Below are positions 1 to 8,407 of a stretch of DNA of 64,000 bases, one piece after another; the first letter of the stretch is position 1, and each line of letters opens with the position of its first letter. Source of the DNA: Bacteroidia bacterium. GTDB taxonomy: Bacteria; Bacteroidota; Bacteroidia; J057. The stretch lies in assembly GCA_041391665.1 (NCBI GenBank), contig JAWKNO010000003.1, forward strand, positions 1,612,001 to 1,676,000, read 5' to 3'. Under the pieces are notes generated by a model. It saw only the letters and a program-made list of their open reading frames with translations. It made no database searches and was not told the origin of the DNA. The translations under genes and the position numbers were made by a program.

Positions 1-65
1 TTAGAAAAATGTAACATACGCGGCTGATTGTCATTTGATTTTCTCCCGTGATTTCCCTAAAATTG

Positions 66-77
66 TATGCTTGCATA
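66..77. promoter_or_regulatory. Possible operator upstream of the marR gene
   Basis: Two perfect 5-base arms, TATGC and GCATA, flank a TT centre 38 bases before the MarR start codon. MarR dimers commonly bind short palindromes in their own promoter region, so this could be an autoregulatory site. The arms are short and there is only one copy, so it may be chance. The rest of positions 1-114 shows no gene. Confidence 0.25.
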
Positions 78-114
78 ACATTTTTCAGGTTAGACAAGTT
101 TACCACTATACCCT

Positions 115-576
115 ATGTTACCCGTAGAAGTCAGACAGAAAGAAAAGAAGCGAGCCATTTGCTTCGACATAAAAGTCGCGTGGCTTGCCATATCCAGGAT
201 GTACAATACCCAGGCAGAGATGGCAGACATCACCACCAACATCGGTTTTGTACTTCTGCATATCGATGAGAATGGAACACCTGCGACCAAAATCGCCCCC
301 ATTATGGGAATGGAGGCACGTTCATTGACCCGGATGCTTGCCAAGCTGGAAGAGCGAAAACTAATCTACCGCGTGCCTGACCTTACCGACCGGCGGATGG
401 TTCGCATTTTCCTTACAGAAGAAGGGAAACGCAAAAAAGCTATTTCGAAAGAAGTAGTAATTGCGTTTAACAAAACCCTTTACAACAACATCCCGAAAGA
501 GCAATTGGAAACATTTTTTAACGTACTCGATCATATTCACGAAATCATTAAAACCAATAACCATGCTGGTAGCTGA
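115..576 (+). CDS. MarR-family transcriptional regulator
   Basis: A 153-residue protein with the size and layout of MarR winged-helix regulators. An N-terminal helix region is followed by a helix-turn-helix around residues 55-80 (KIAPIMGMEARSLTRMLAKL) and a wing with the typical DRRMVRIFLTEEG pattern around residues 92-105. The start ATG at 115 gives a normal family length. It overlaps by 14 bases the start of a fatty-acid beta-oxidation gene that is followed by a thiolase. The inference is that it controls this operon in response to an acyl-CoA or fatty acid, but no ligand can be read from the sequence. Confidence 0.85.
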   Translation: MLPVEVRQKEKKRAICFDIKVAWLAISRMYNTQAEMADITTNIGFVLLHIDENGTPATKIAPIMGMEARSLTRMLAKLEERKLIYRVPDLTDRRMVRIFLTEEGKRKKAISKEVVIAFNKTLYNNIPKEQLETFFNVLDHIHEIIKTNNHAGS

Positions 577-3016
577 AAAACCCTCAGACAAAACCACACG
601 GCCCAAACAGCGCTCCATCCAGAAGGTGGCTGTATTGGGTTCCGGAGTTATGGGTTCGAGGATCGCCTGCCATTTCGCCAATATTGGCGTAGAAGTGCTG
701 CTGCTCGACATCGTCCCCCGCGAACTCACCCCCGCCGAACAGGCAAAAGGCCTTTCCCTGACACACCCTGCTGTGCGCAACCGCCTCGTCAATGATGCGC
801 TTACCGCCGCAGTCAAAGGAAAACCCGCCGCCCTGTTTGTCAACGAGTCTGCCCAACTGATCAAAACGGGCAACTTTGACGACGATTTCGAAAAAATCGC
901 AGATTGCGATCTTATCCTCGAAGCCGTGGTCGAACGCCTCGACATCAAAAAAATCATCTTTGAAAAGGTGGATAAATACCGCAAACCCGGTAGTATCATC
1001 ACCTCCAACACCTCCGGTATTCCGATCCATATGATCGCCGAAGGCCGCTCCGAAGATTTTCGCAAACATTTCCTCGGCACCCATTTTTTTAATCCTCCGC
1101 GTTATCTCCGTCTGCTGGAAATCATTCCCGGTCCCGATACAGATCCCGGGCTCGTGGCATTTATGAAACACTACGGCGATCTGTTTCTCGGTAAAGAAAC
1201 GGTTCTCTGTAAAGACACCCCGGCCTTTATCGCCAACCGTGTGGGGATCTATGCAATGGCCAAAATCTTCCAACTGGTTGAGGAAATGGGGCTGACGATC
1301 GAAGAAGTAGATCTCCTGACAGGACCCGCGACCGGCAAACCCAAAACCGGCACCTTCCGCCTCAGCGATCTCGTAGGGCTTGACACAACCGTACACGTAC
1401 TCAACGGCATCAATCAAAACTGTCCTGACGACGAAGAAAAAGACCTGTTCAAAGCACCCGGTTATGTGCAAAAAATGGTCGAAAATAAATGGCTAGGAGA
1501 CAAAACCAGCCAGGGATTCTACAAAAAAACACAAAATGAGAAAGGCGAACGGGTGATCCTTTCCCTTGATCTCAACACCCTCGAATACCGGGAAAATATC
1601 AAACCCGAAATCCCATCCCTGAAACTCACAAAAAATACCACAGATCTTGGTAAGAAACTCCGCACACTGTTTGCCGCCGAAGATAAAGGCGGAGAATTTG
1701 TGCGCAGATCAAGTCTCGCACTGTTTGCCTACGTTTCAAACAGACTACCGGAGATTGCCGATCATCTTTACCAGATCGACGACGCCATCCGGGCAGGATT
1801 TGGCTGGGACAAAGGCCCGTTTGAGAACTGGGACCTGATCGGTGTGGCAGATACGATGGACAAATTTGCAGCTGAAGGTGTTTCCCCCGCAGCATGGGTA
1901 AAAGAAATGCTCGACGCAGGCCATACCACCTTCTACAAAGTGGAAGGCGGCGTCCGCAAATACTACGACATTCCCTCCAAATCGTACAAAACCATTCCCG
2001 GTACAGAGTCACTCATTCTCCTCGATACCCTTCGCGATGAAAAACGCATCTGGGGCAACAGCGATGCATCAGTCATCGATTTGGGCGACGGCGTGTTGAA
2101 TGTGGAATTCCATTCGAAGATGAACTCCATCGGCGAAGGCACACTCAAAGCCATTCACTATGCCATAGACTATGCAGAGCAAAACAGCTACAACGGCGTT
2201 GTCATTGCCAATGAAGCACCCAACTTTTCGGTAGGCGCCAATATCATGCTGATGCTGATGATGGCAACCCAGGGCGAATGGGAACAGCTCGACTTTGCCG
2301 TACGCACTTTCCAGAATACCTCCATGCGCATACGCACATCAGCCGTACCGGTGGTGATTGCCCCACATGCCATGACTCTTGGCGGAGGTTGTGAATTTAC
2401 CCTCCACTCTGATGCAGCCGTAGCCAGTGCAGAGACCTATATCGGACTCGTGGAAGTAGGCGTTGGCCTGATTCCCGGAGGCGGTGGAACCAAAGAAATG
2501 GCCCTTCGCGCTTCACTCGAATATTCGAAACAAGGAGCGATAGGAGTAAGCGTACTGGAAAAATACCTGATGAACATTGCCACTGCGAAAGTAGCGACCT
2601 CTGCGGAAGAAGCCAGAGGAATGGACATTCTCCGCAGCACCGACAAAATATCGATGAACAGCAGCCGGAGGATCAAGGATGCCAAAGATACCGTACTCGA
2701 ACTTGCCGAAGCCGGATACATCGCACAGCAGCCGAGAACAGACATTCCGGTGCTGGGCAAAAATACACTTGGAACACTCTATGCAGCGATTGCAGGCATG
2801 CAGTATGGACATTTTGCCTCGCCACACGACGGTCTGATTGCCCGTAAAATAGCCTATGTCCTTTGCGGCGGAGACCTTTCCGGAGAAGGAAATAAAGTTT
2901 CAGAACAATATCTCCTCGACATTGAGCGCGAAGCATTCCTCAGCCTTGCGGGTGAGAAAAAAACAATGGAACGCATGCAGCATATGTTGCAGACAGGAAA
3001 ACCTTTGAGAAACTAA
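563..3016 (+). CDS. fadN: 3-hydroxyacyl-CoA dehydrogenase / enoyl-CoA hydratase (FadN type)
   Basis: An 817-residue bifunctional enzyme that would hydrate trans-2-enoyl-CoA and oxidise the 3-hydroxyacyl-CoA in beta-oxidation. The dehydrogenase half comes first: the NAD-binding loop GSGVMGS lies at residues 26-32, followed by the THFFNPP motif and a C-terminal dehydrogenase domain. The crotonase half is C-terminal, with PNFSVGANI and LGGGCEF (oxyanion hole and catalytic region) and LIPGGGGTKE. This domain order is that of Bacillus FadN, the reverse of E. coli FadB. The ATG at 563 is chosen because the conserved homology begins just after it; an upstream in-frame start at 461 would lie deep inside the marR gene. 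The thiolase follows after 13 bases. Confidence 0.93.
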   Translation: MLVAEKPSDKTTRPKQRSIQKVAVLGSGVMGSRIACHFANIGVEVLLLDIVPRELTPAEQAKGLSLTHPAVRNRLVNDALTAAVKGKPAALFVNESAQLIKTGNFDDDFEKIADCDLILEAVVERLDIKKIIFEKVDKYRKPGSIITSNTSGIPIHMIAEGRSEDFRKHFLGTHFFNPPRYLRLLEIIPGPDTDPGLVAFMKHYGDLFLGKETVLCKDTPAFIANRVGIYAMAKIFQLVEEMGLTIEEVDLLTGPATGKPKTGTFRLSDLVGLDTTVHVLNGINQNCPDDEEKDLFKAPGYVQKMVENKWLGDKTSQGFYKKTQNEKGERVILSLDLNTLEYRENIKPEIPSLKLTKNTTDLGKKLRTLFAAEDKGGEFVRRSSLALFAYVSNRLPEIADHLYQIDDAIRAGFGWDKGPFENWDLIGVADTMDKFAAEGVSPAAWVKEMLDAGHTTFYKVEGGVRKYYDIPSKSYKTIPGTESLILLDTLRDEKRIWGNSDASVIDLGDGVLNVEFHSKMNSIGEGTLKAIHYAIDYAEQNSYNGVVIANEAPNFSVGANIMLMLMMATQGEWEQLDFAVRTFQNTSMRIRTSAVPVVIAPHAMTLGGGCEFTLHSDAAVASAETYIGLVEVGVGLIPGGGGTKEMALRASLEYSKQGAIGVSVLEKYLMNIATAKVATSAEEARGMDILRSTDKISMNSSRRIKDAKDTVLELAEAGYIAQQPRTDIPVLGKNTLGTLYAAIAGMQYGHFASPHDGLIARKIAYVLCGGDLSGEGNKVSEQYLLDIEREAFLSLAGEKKTMERMQHMLQTGKPLRN

Positions 3017-3029
3017 ACAGAATCAAACA

Positions 3030-4205
3030 ATGGAAGCATATATCGTAACCGGACTCCGCACCGCCGTAGGCAAAGCCAACCGTGGCGGACTAAAAAATGT
3101 ACGTCCGGATGATCTGGGTGCAGAAGTCATCCGCAAACTCGTCGCCAGCGTACCCGAGCTGGACCCTACCCGTATCGACGATTTAATTGTAGGCTGTGCC
3201 GTGCCGGAAGCCGAGCAGGGCATGCAGGTCGGTCGAATGATTGCCCTCATGTCACTCCCGATGAACGTGTCGGGCGTAACCGTAAACCGCTATTGCGGTT
3301 CGGGACTGGAGACCATCGCTATGGGCATTGCCAAAATCAAAGCCGGAATGGCAGACTGCATCATTGCCGGAGGCATCGAAAGCATGTCGATGGTTCCCGT
3401 CATGGGGCATAAACCCGCATTGAACTACAACGTCGCCAGCCAGCACCCCGACTGGTATCTGGGCATGGGACTTACGGCAGAAGAAGTAGCGGTTGACTAC
3501 AAAATCAGCCGGCAGGATATGGATGAATATTCGTACCACTCCCATCAGCGGGCAATCAGTGCGATCACTGGCGGCAGATTTAAAGACCAGATTGTACCGA
3601 TCGAAGTCGAAGACATCTATGTAGATGAAAACGGGCGCCGGGCATCGAAAAAATACGTAGTAGATACGGATGAAGGACCACGGGGAGACACGAGTATGGA
3701 AGCCCTGGCAAAACTCCGTCCGGTATTTCGGCAGAATGGAACCGTAACCGCAGGGAACTCCTCCCAGACATCGGACGGCGCTTCCTTCTCACTGCTGATG
3801 TCAGAGCGAATGGTGAAAGAGCTGGGCCTCAGACCACGAGCGAGGCTCGTGGGGTATGCTACTGAAGGTGTGGATCCCCGCATCATGGGCATGGGACCGA
3901 TCAAGGCAGTTCCGAAGGTATTAAAACAAACCGGGATGAAGCTGGGCGACATTGAGCAGGTAGAGTTAAACGAAGCCTTTGCCGCACAGACTCTGGCAGT
4001 GATGCGGGAGTTGGGACTCGATCACGCGATCACCAACGTCAATGGCGGAGCAATCGCGCTGGGACACCCGCTGGGATGCAGCGGATGTAAGCTTACGGTA
4101 CAACTTATCAACGAAATGGAAGCACGTAAGCAGCGTTACGGAATGGTAACAGCCTGCGTAGGCGGCGGACAGGGCGTAGCCGGCATTATTGAGGTGCTGA
4201 ACTAG
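3030..4205 (+). CDS. fadA: Acetyl-CoA C-acyltransferase (thiolase)
   Basis: A 391-residue thiolase, the usual family length, performing the last thiolytic step of beta-oxidation. The nucleophile Cys89 lies in NRYCGSGLETI. His346 is in GGAIALGHPLGCSG and the second catalytic Cys376 in TACVGGGQG, so all three active-site motifs are intact. It starts 13 bases after the FadN-type gene and is followed by a strong hairpin terminator, so marR, fadN and fadA look like one transcription unit. No acyl-CoA dehydrogenase (fadE) gene follows. Confidence 0.94.
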   Translation: MEAYIVTGLRTAVGKANRGGLKNVRPDDLGAEVIRKLVASVPELDPTRIDDLIVGCAVPEAEQGMQVGRMIALMSLPMNVSGVTVNRYCGSGLETIAMGIAKIKAGMADCIIAGGIESMSMVPVMGHKPALNYNVASQHPDWYLGMGLTAEEVAVDYKISRQDMDEYSYHSHQRAISAITGGRFKDQIVPIEVEDIYVDENGRRASKKYVVDTDEGPRGDTSMEALAKLRPVFRQNGTVTAGNSSQTSDGASFSLLMSERMVKELGLRPRARLVGYATEGVDPRIMGMGPIKAVPKVLKQTGMKLGDIEQVELNEAFAAQTLAVMRELGLDHAITNVNGGAIALGHPLGCSGCKLTVQLINEMEARKQRYGMVTACVGGGQGVAGIIEVLN

Positions 4206-4234
4206 GCAGATTTTACATTTCGGAGAAATGTTAC

Positions 4235-4275
4235 AGGCGGTGAATCCACGTAAGGATTTACCGCCTTTTATTTTG
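4235..4275 (+). terminator. Rho-independent terminator after the thiolase
   Basis: A 13-bp stem (AGGCGGTGAATCC pairing with GGATTTACCGCCT, with one G-T pair) closes a short ACGTAA loop and is followed at once by a T-rich tract. It begins 30 bases after the thiolase stop codon and fits the end of the marR-fadN-fadA operon. Confidence 0.85.
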
Positions 4276-4389
4276 AATAATTTTCAAAATATTTAGCCAA
4301 TATTAGCATTTATTAAAATTTTCTATTAAATTAGGAACATATTACGCATAATACCCCATAAAATTAACAATCTTACATCAATCACCTCA

Positions 4390-4536
4390 ATGAAAAGATA
4401 CGTACCCAAACCCAAAAGTGCTCAGTCCAAAGTCCGCATTGCAAAAGTTCGCACAAAAGACACCATGAAGAAAAACCAGAGTGACGACCGTTCGCCACAT
4501 CTTCCGGACTGGATGGTACGAGAGGATTGGGACTAA
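4390..4536 (+). CDS. Tiny basic protein of unknown function (48 aa)
   Basis: An open frame of 48 residues beginning MKRYVPKPKS. The first 30 residues are rich in Lys and Arg and the tail is acidic and tryptophan-containing (HLPDWMVREDWD). It sits in a 565-base gap between the fadA terminator and a tail-tube-like gene. A second tiny basic frame starting MKRSVR follows 40 bases later, and the shared start and charge pattern suggest a related pair. There is no recognisable domain or signal peptide. It could be a small structural or DNA/RNA-binding protein, a peptide precursor, or not a gene. Confidence 0.45.
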   Translation: MKRYVPKPKSAQSKVRIAKVRTKDTMKKNQSDDRSPHLPDWMVREDWD

Positions 4537-4576
4537 TCCTGTACTTGCTTTTTCCGTTTACTAACCTGTTATTGTT

Positions 4577-4720
4577 ATGAAAAGAAGCGTTCGCATTCTC
4601 CCTTCACGCGGGCGTCTGAAGACTATTCGTCGCCGCCGCACTACCCTTATCCCTCCCACAGCCGATCAGGAAATGAGAGAAGGTGGGAATACAACCGGCC
4701 TTATCAAAGGCGAAGAGTAG
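4577..4720 (+). CDS. Tiny arginine-rich protein of unknown function (47 aa)
   Basis: A 47-residue open frame, MKRSVRILPSRGRLKTIRRR..., very basic in its first 22 residues and ending in a neutral to acidic tail (GLIKGEE). It lies 40 bases after a similar small basic frame and converges with the tail-tube-like gene on the other strand. The two small proteins share the MKR-x-V start and a basic-head, acidic-tail layout. No function can be assigned. Conservation of both frames in relatives would be needed to call them genes with certainty. Confidence 0.45.
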   Translation: MKRSVRILPSRGRLKTIRRRRTTLIPPTADQEMREGGNTTGLIKGEE

Positions 4721-4770
4721 GGGTTTGTTTGATCAATCTGAGATCGAACTTCTTGCTGGCCTTTGGCTGG

Positions 4771-5199
4771 TTATAATGTTTTTGTAAAATACTCGAATGA
4801 AATTTCCAATTGCTCTATTGCAATTTCGTTACTCAAAGAGTTGAATTGGGAAACAGACCACTTTATGGGATAGGCATTCTTAATCAACCAGGATGCCAGC
4901 GTTGTCCCACTTTCATCCGACAATGATATCTGAATATCCTTCAGAACTATTTTACCATTTACTAACGCATCTTCACACCAATTGGGGATTTCCGGATTTT
5001 TGAGCACCCCCCGCTTTAAGGTAATGTTTTTAGACACAATCCTTTGAGGCACTTTATGGCCATGGAAGCTGCCGCCTTCCTCGGGCTTTGTCGATATTAA
5101 CTGTTCTTCCAGCCCCGATACTTCCATGAATGTAGCATCATTACCGGAACCAGAGAGCTTTACTTCAAAATAGAAGCTTCGGGTAGGTGACCATTCCAT
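4771..5199 (-). CDS. Orphan phage tail tube-like protein (T4 gp19 family)
   Basis: A 142-residue protein of the conserved tail region family that forms the inner tube of contractile tails and of extracellular contractile injection systems. Characteristic features are the opening FYFEVKLSGSGNDATFMEVSGLEEQL, read here as FYFEV followed by FMEVSGLEE, the central NITLKRGVL, and a C-terminal LEISFEYFTKT strand. Length is normal for the family. No sheath, baseplate, spike or ATPase gene lies nearby, so it is either an orphan tube subunit working with a system encoded elsewhere or a domesticated remnant. Two tiny basic frames converge on its 3' end. Confidence 0.8.
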   Translation of the reverse strand: MEWSPTRSFYFEVKLSGSGNDATFMEVSGLEEQLISTKPEEGGSFHGHKVPQRIVSKNITLKRGVLKNPEIPNWCEDALVNGKIVLKDIQISLSDESGTTLASWLIKNAYPIKWSVSQFNSLSNEIAIEQLEISFEYFTKTL

Positions 5200-5323
5200 A
5201 TCTTAATTATTTGTTATTTATGGTGTCATAAAATGTCATGTACAATCAATGAAGTATTATTTTTTTGAAAAACAAAATTTTCCTCTCTATATACTTCCCT
5301 GTGCCAGCCAGAAAAAAATCCCC

Positions 5324-5331
5324 TATCTTTG
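5324..5331 (+). promoter_or_regulatory. Bacteroidota -7 promoter element before surE
   Basis: TATCTTTG matches the Bacteroidota -7 consensus TAnnTTTG exactly and ends 8 bases before the surE ATG at 5340. It implies a very short leader and supports this start codon over the upstream in-frame ATG at 5265. No clear -33 TTG is seen at the usual distance. Confidence 0.55.
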
Positions 5332-5339
5332 CCCCCGTC

Positions 5340-6110
5340 ATGAATCAAACACCTACTATACTTATCAGCAACGACGACGGCATTCACGCGCCGGGGATTT
5401 TGAATCTCGTGGAAGCGGCCCGTGAATTTGGCAATGTAGTCATCGTCGCGCCCGACAGCGCCCAAAGCGGCATGGGACACGCCATCAGCGTGGGAAAACC
5501 GCTCCGCATGTATAAAGAAGAAATTTCCAACGGCATGACGGGCTACGCCGTAACCGGTACGCCCGCCGATTGCGTGAAAATCGCTACGGGTGTGCTGATG
5601 GAAAAAGCGCCTGACCTGATCCTTTCGGGAATCAATCACGGATCAAACTCCTCTGTGAGCAGCCTTTACTCAGGTACGCTTTCCGCTGCCAGAGAAGGGG
5701 CGATTCAGGGGATTCCTTCCATTGGTTTTTCGCTGTGCAACTACTCCCACGAAGCTGATATGACAGCCTCCCGCGAAGTGGTAAAACAGATCCTACAGGA
5801 ATCCTTTCGCCACAAACTCAACCCCGGAGCCCTGCTCAGTGTCAATATTCCCAACCTCCCCTTTGATCAGATCAAAGGCTTCCGCATCACCCGCATGGCG
5901 ATGGGACGCTGGGTCGAAGAATTTGACCAGCGCGTCGATCCCTACGGACAAAAATATTACTGGCTTACAGGAAAATATGCCCGCCAGGATGACCGCGAAG
6001 ATACCGACGAATTTGCCCTCAACGCGGGTTATGTCTCCATTACCCCGATGACCCACGACCTTACTGCCTACGACGAAATGAGCCGCATGCAACAATGGTC
6101 CTTTGACTGA
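5340..6110 (+). CDS. surE: 5'/3'-nucleotidase SurE
   Basis: A 256-residue protein with the SurE signature near its N-terminus (ILISNDDGIHAPG), whose paired Asp residues bind the catalytic metal, plus APDSAQSGMGHAIS and SGINHGSNSS. The family dephosphorylates nucleoside monophosphates and is linked to stationary-phase survival. The ATG at 5340 directly precedes the conserved core. An in-frame ATG at 5265 would add 25 residues and place the start upstream of the TAnnTTTG element. It is followed after 4 bases by lpxB, a pairing often seen in this phylum. Confidence 0.93.
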   Translation: MNQTPTILISNDDGIHAPGILNLVEAAREFGNVVIVAPDSAQSGMGHAISVGKPLRMYKEEISNGMTGYAVTGTPADCVKIATGVLMEKAPDLILSGINHGSNSSVSSLYSGTLSAAREGAIQGIPSIGFSLCNYSHEADMTASREVVKQILQESFRHKLNPGALLSVNIPNLPFDQIKGFRITRMAMGRWVEEFDQRVDPYGQKYYWLTGKYARQDDREDTDEFALNAGYVSITPMTHDLTAYDEMSRMQQWSFD

Positions 6111-6114
6111 TCCT

Positions 6115-7197
6115 ATGAAGTTATACTTTGTCGCAGGGGAAGATTCAGGCGATCTCCATACCCGAAACCTGATCCGCCAACTGAAGGTTCTTTACCCGAA
6201 TCTTCAGACAAGGGGAGTAGGTGGCGACAAAATGAAAGACGAAGGAACCGAGCTGGTCGCACATATCCGCGATATCAATTTTATGGGGTTCCTGGAAGTA
6301 ATTCGCAATCTGCAAACGATCCGGAAACTCTTCCGCACAGTCAAAGCGGATATTCGCTCGTGGAAACCCGATGCCGTGATTCTGGTCGATTATCCGGGTT
6401 TTAATCTTCGGCTGGCGAAATTTGTCAAAAGCCTGGGAATCAAACTTTTTTACTATATCTCTCCCCAGATATGGGCCTGGAAAAAAGGAAGGGTGAAAAC
6501 CATTCGCCGGTATGTGGACCGCATGCTGGTGATTTTGCCTTTTGAGAAAAAGTTTTACGAACAGGAAGGTGTTGAGGTTGATTTTGTCGGCCATCCTTTG
6601 CTCGATGAAACCGGCCAGTCCACCCCATCTGTAACTGAAACAAAAACCATCGCGCTTCTTCCCGGCAGCCGCAAACAGGAAATCAGCCGGATGCTTCCGG
6701 TGATGCTGGAGATGGTCGGCAAGTTCCCCGGCTATCAGTTTGTCATTGCCGGAGCGCCCAGCCAGACCGAAGATTTTTACAAACAGTTTATGGGTGATTC
6801 ACCCGCAAAGCTGGTGATGAACCAGACTTATTCTGTGCTGAAAAATGCCGGAGCCGCATTGGTCACTTCCGGAACTGCCACGCTTGAAACGGCGCTCTTC
6901 CAGGTGCCACAGGTAGTCTGTTACAGAGGTTCTGCGTTTTCATACGAAATAGGAAAAAGGCTGGTCAACGTGCGATTTATCAGCCTGGTAAATCTTATCC
7001 TCGACCGCAAACTCGTGCAAGAACTGATTCAGTATGACTTCCATGCAGATCGGCTGGAAGAAGAATTGCGGAAAATACTGACACCCGAAAACCGGCAGGA
7101 AATGCTCGCAGGATATGAAGAACTGCATAAAAAGCTCGGCGACGGTGGCGCATCTGCCAAAGCAGCGGCCATTATTCAACAGCTAATAAATCACTGA
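6115..7197 (+). CDS. lpxB: Lipid-A-disaccharide synthase
   Basis: A 360-residue GT19 glycosyltransferase that joins UDP-diacylglucosamine and lipid X to make the lipid A disaccharide at the inner face of the cytoplasmic membrane. Family motifs are present in order: GEDSGDLH near the start, GVGGDKM, NFMGFLEV, YISPQIWAWKKGR, LLPGSRKQEI and TSGTATLE. The ATG at 6115 is preferred to an in-frame TTG at 6103, which lies inside surE. It begins 4 bases after surE and the next gene starts 1 base after its stop, so the three are probably co-transcribed. Its presence shows a Gram-negative envelope with lipid A. Confidence 0.94.
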   Translation: MKLYFVAGEDSGDLHTRNLIRQLKVLYPNLQTRGVGGDKMKDEGTELVAHIRDINFMGFLEVIRNLQTIRKLFRTVKADIRSWKPDAVILVDYPGFNLRLAKFVKSLGIKLFYYISPQIWAWKKGRVKTIRRYVDRMLVILPFEKKFYEQEGVEVDFVGHPLLDETGQSTPSVTETKTIALLPGSRKQEISRMLPVMLEMVGKFPGYQFVIAGAPSQTEDFYKQFMGDSPAKLVMNQTYSVLKNAGAALVTSGTATLETALFQVPQVVCYRGSAFSYEIGKRLVNVRFISLVNLILDRKLVQELIQYDFHADRLEEELRKILTPENRQEMLAGYEELHKKLGDGGASAKAAAIIQQLINH

Positions 7198-7198
7198 T

Positions 7199-8260
7199 AT
7201 GAATACTTCCCCTCATATCGCAATCCTTGGCGGAGGCCTGGCAGGCACATTTCTGGCTGCAAGGTTGTGCCTGGAGGGGAAATACGTAACGTTGATCGAC
7301 GATTTCAGAGAAGGGAGTGCATCTGCGGTTGCTGCGGGAATGTTTAACGTCATCACCGGGAAGTTTGGGGCAAAATCGTGGATGGCAGATGAATTACTAA
7401 ACTCCCTGCATGAATTTCTGCAAATACCGGCATTTGAATCTCTTGCAGAACATATCACCTGGCAGCCCATTTACCGCCCGTTTAAGGCTGTGGAAGAATA
7501 TAATAAATGGCAAACCAGACAATATGACCCGGCTTTTGCTCATCTTGTCAACTTTTCGGAATCACCGGTTTTTCCCGGACAAATAAAAAATCCTCACGGA
7601 GGAATCACCATTCTCTCCTGCGGATGGATTGCGATTCATGACTTTCTGGAAAGTCTTCAATGGCTGCTTGTTCGCGATATGCGGATGCGCCTGGTGAGAG
7701 AAACGATTGACTACCGGCAAATCGACATCCACAAAAAACAGATCAATCTTTCTTCCGATACCATCGAATTTGACCAGATCGTATTTTGCGAAGGCGTCAG
7801 GATAAAGGAAAACCCCTGGTTTCAGGGCATTCCCGTTATCCCCAACAAGGGCGAAATCCTGACCATCAAGGTTCCCGATTTGGAACTACCCTTCATTCTC
7901 TCGGGCAAAGCATACATGATCCCACAGGGAAACAACGAATACGTTACCGGCTCCATCTATCTCGATGAATTTACACATCCCCACCCCAGTAAAGAAGGCC
8001 GGGCAATGATTGAGGACAATCTCCGGAAGGTGCTGAAAATACCCTATTCGATCGTCGACCACCGTGCAGGATTACGCCCTACGACCGCAGACCGACGCCC
8101 GATTGCCGGAGCACATCCAGATTTGCCCTGGGTATATGTATTCACGGGCTTTGGCACAAAAGGCGTTTTATTGTCCCCCCACTTTTCAATGTTGCTTGCC
8201 AGAGAAATCAGCGGAGAAAAAAATATACTCCCAGATGAGGTGAGACCTGCGAGATTCTGA
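7199..8260 (+). CDS. FAD-dependent oxidoreductase (DAO/glycine oxidase-like)
   Basis: A 353-residue flavoprotein of the D-amino-acid-oxidase fold. The dinucleotide-binding GGGLAG motif is at residues 11-16 and the C-terminal FAD-contact region reads GFGTKG. Substrates of the family are amino or imino acids, but nothing visible fixes the substrate here. It starts 1 base after the lpxB stop, so it is likely the third gene of the surE-lpxB operon. No signal peptide is seen, so it is probably cytoplasmic. Confidence 0.8.
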   Translation: MNTSPHIAILGGGLAGTFLAARLCLEGKYVTLIDDFREGSASAVAAGMFNVITGKFGAKSWMADELLNSLHEFLQIPAFESLAEHITWQPIYRPFKAVEEYNKWQTRQYDPAFAHLVNFSESPVFPGQIKNPHGGITILSCGWIAIHDFLESLQWLLVRDMRMRLVRETIDYRQIDIHKKQINLSSDTIEFDQIVFCEGVRIKENPWFQGIPVIPNKGEILTIKVPDLELPFILSGKAYMIPQGNNEYVTGSIYLDEFTHPHPSKEGRAMIEDNLRKVLKIPYSIVDHRAGLRPTTADRRPIAGAHPDLPWVYVFTGFGTKGVLLSPHFSMLLAREISGEKNILPDEVRPARF

Positions 8261-8407
8261 TTTGTAAGTTTCTATTCGATTAAGTTTGGGTTTTTTCCGT
8301 ATATTCATCTATTATGAACATGTGGAAACTTTCCCGATTATTACTCTTATAAATAGTAATGGGACCGCTTCCCGATTCATAAACAAAACATTAACCAAAC
8401 GAATCTC

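Noticed and set aside
584..1471. Long minus-strand open frame (295 codons) opposite the FadN-type gene
   Set aside because: It lies wholly antisense to a conserved enzyme and its product has no family-like motifs; it is a shadow of the real coding strand.
4771..5199. Type VI secretion Hcp as identity of the tube-like protein
   Set aside because: Both share the tube fold, but the opening FYFEV...FMEVSGLEE pattern matches the phage/injection-system gp19 family, and no type VI genes lie nearby.
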